Origin: CAZMSQ01 sp964569025
GTDB lineage: Bacteria; Bacteroidota; Bacteroidia; Chitinophagales; Saprospiraceae
DNA length: 7,689 bases
Assembly (NCBI GenBank): GCA_964569025.1
Contig: CAZMSQ010000071.1
Span: 1-7,689 of the forward strand
Direction: 5' to 3'
Shown: positions 7,563-7,689 of the stretch, piece after piece
Layout of the letters: every line of letters begins with the position of its first letter
Position numbering within the stretch: the first letter of the stretch is position 1
Program-made: the position numbers and the translations under genes
The notes under the pieces: generated by a model
Seen by the model: only the letters and a program-made list of their open reading frames with translations
Database searches by the model: none
What the model was told of the DNA's origin: nothing

Positions 7563-7689
7563 TCAATCCTTGATGCAGCGAACGGAGAACCCAAAGGCCC
7601 GGACGTATGGAGCTATGAATGCATTGTTACTCACGTAATTCAGGTAGTTAGCATAATAGCCCATGATTGAGCTTGACCAATAAGCACCA
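7563..7689 (-). CDS. FISUMP-domain protein, C-terminal end (partial)
   Basis: This is the last 41 codons of a gene cut by the right edge of the window; the TGA stop is at 7563-7565. The translation runs from 'GAYWSSS' through a Tyr/Asn-rich stretch to 'VRAFGFSVRCIKD'. A Tyr-Trp-Ser-Ser block followed by a terminal Gly-Phe-Ser-Val-Arg-Cys is the hallmark end of the Fibrobacter succinogenes major paralogous domain (TIGR02145), common in surface or secreted proteins of Fibrobacter and Bacteroidota. The protein stops directly after this motif, so no T9SS sorting domain follows it. The upstream part, which would show a lipoprotein or other signal, lies outside the window. Function of the family is unknown. 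It has the same orientation as the T9SS gene, which starts 172 bases downstream. Confidence 0.8.
   Translation of the reverse strand, partial: GAYWSSSIMGYYANYLNYVSNNAFIAPYVRAFGFSVRCIKD

Noticed and set aside
7391..7594. A 68-residue N-terminal extension of the T9SS protein starting at the ATG at 7594
   Set aside because: The extension would bury the signal peptide inside the protein and overlap the end of the FISUMP gene; the ATG at 7390 gives a normal secretory N-terminus.

Overview
The window looks like chromosomal DNA from a Gram-negative member of the Bacteroidota. The evidence is a type IX secretion (T9SS) C-terminal sorting domain on a large secreted protein, a lipoprotein whose residues after the acylated cysteine resemble the Bacteroidota export signal, the end of a FISUMP-type (Fibrobacter succinogenes major paralogous) domain protein, and a recF gene followed by a short DUF721 gene. 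By eye the base composition is near-balanced rather than AT-rich. Together with the style of the T9SS protein this would fit a Saprospiria-like lineage, but that placement is a guess.

Layout, right to left on the minus strand. At the right edge (7563-7689) is the last 41 codons of a FISUMP-domain protein. After a 172-base gap comes an 851-residue T9SS cargo protein (start 7390, stop 4835-4837). Its 3' end overlaps by 17 bases the end of a convergent plus-strand gene for a 132-residue lipocalin-like lipoprotein (4453-4851). An 88-base divergent intergenic region separates the lipoprotein from a minus-strand ABC exporter half-transporter (2550-4364). Further left, still on the minus strand, come murB (1449-2474), recF (322-1437, GTG start) and a DUF721/DciA-like gene (35-325).

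The left half is housekeeping. murB, recF and the DUF721 gene are tightly packed (11-base gap, then a 4-base ATGA overlap), so they are very probably cotranscribed and partly translationally coupled. The ABC exporter lies 75 bases upstream of murB and may belong to the same transcript. The cluster joins a peptidoglycan precursor enzyme with DNA replication and repair factors. The right half encodes envelope and secreted proteins: a probable lipoprotein, a T9SS cargo of unknown binding target and a FISUMP protein.

I see no mobile element, CRISPR array, tRNA, rRNA, toxin-antitoxin or defence module, and no clear sign of a new system. The more interesting points are the architecture of the T9SS cargo protein, the possible surface-export signal of the lipoprotein, and a symmetric inverted repeat between the two divergent genes.
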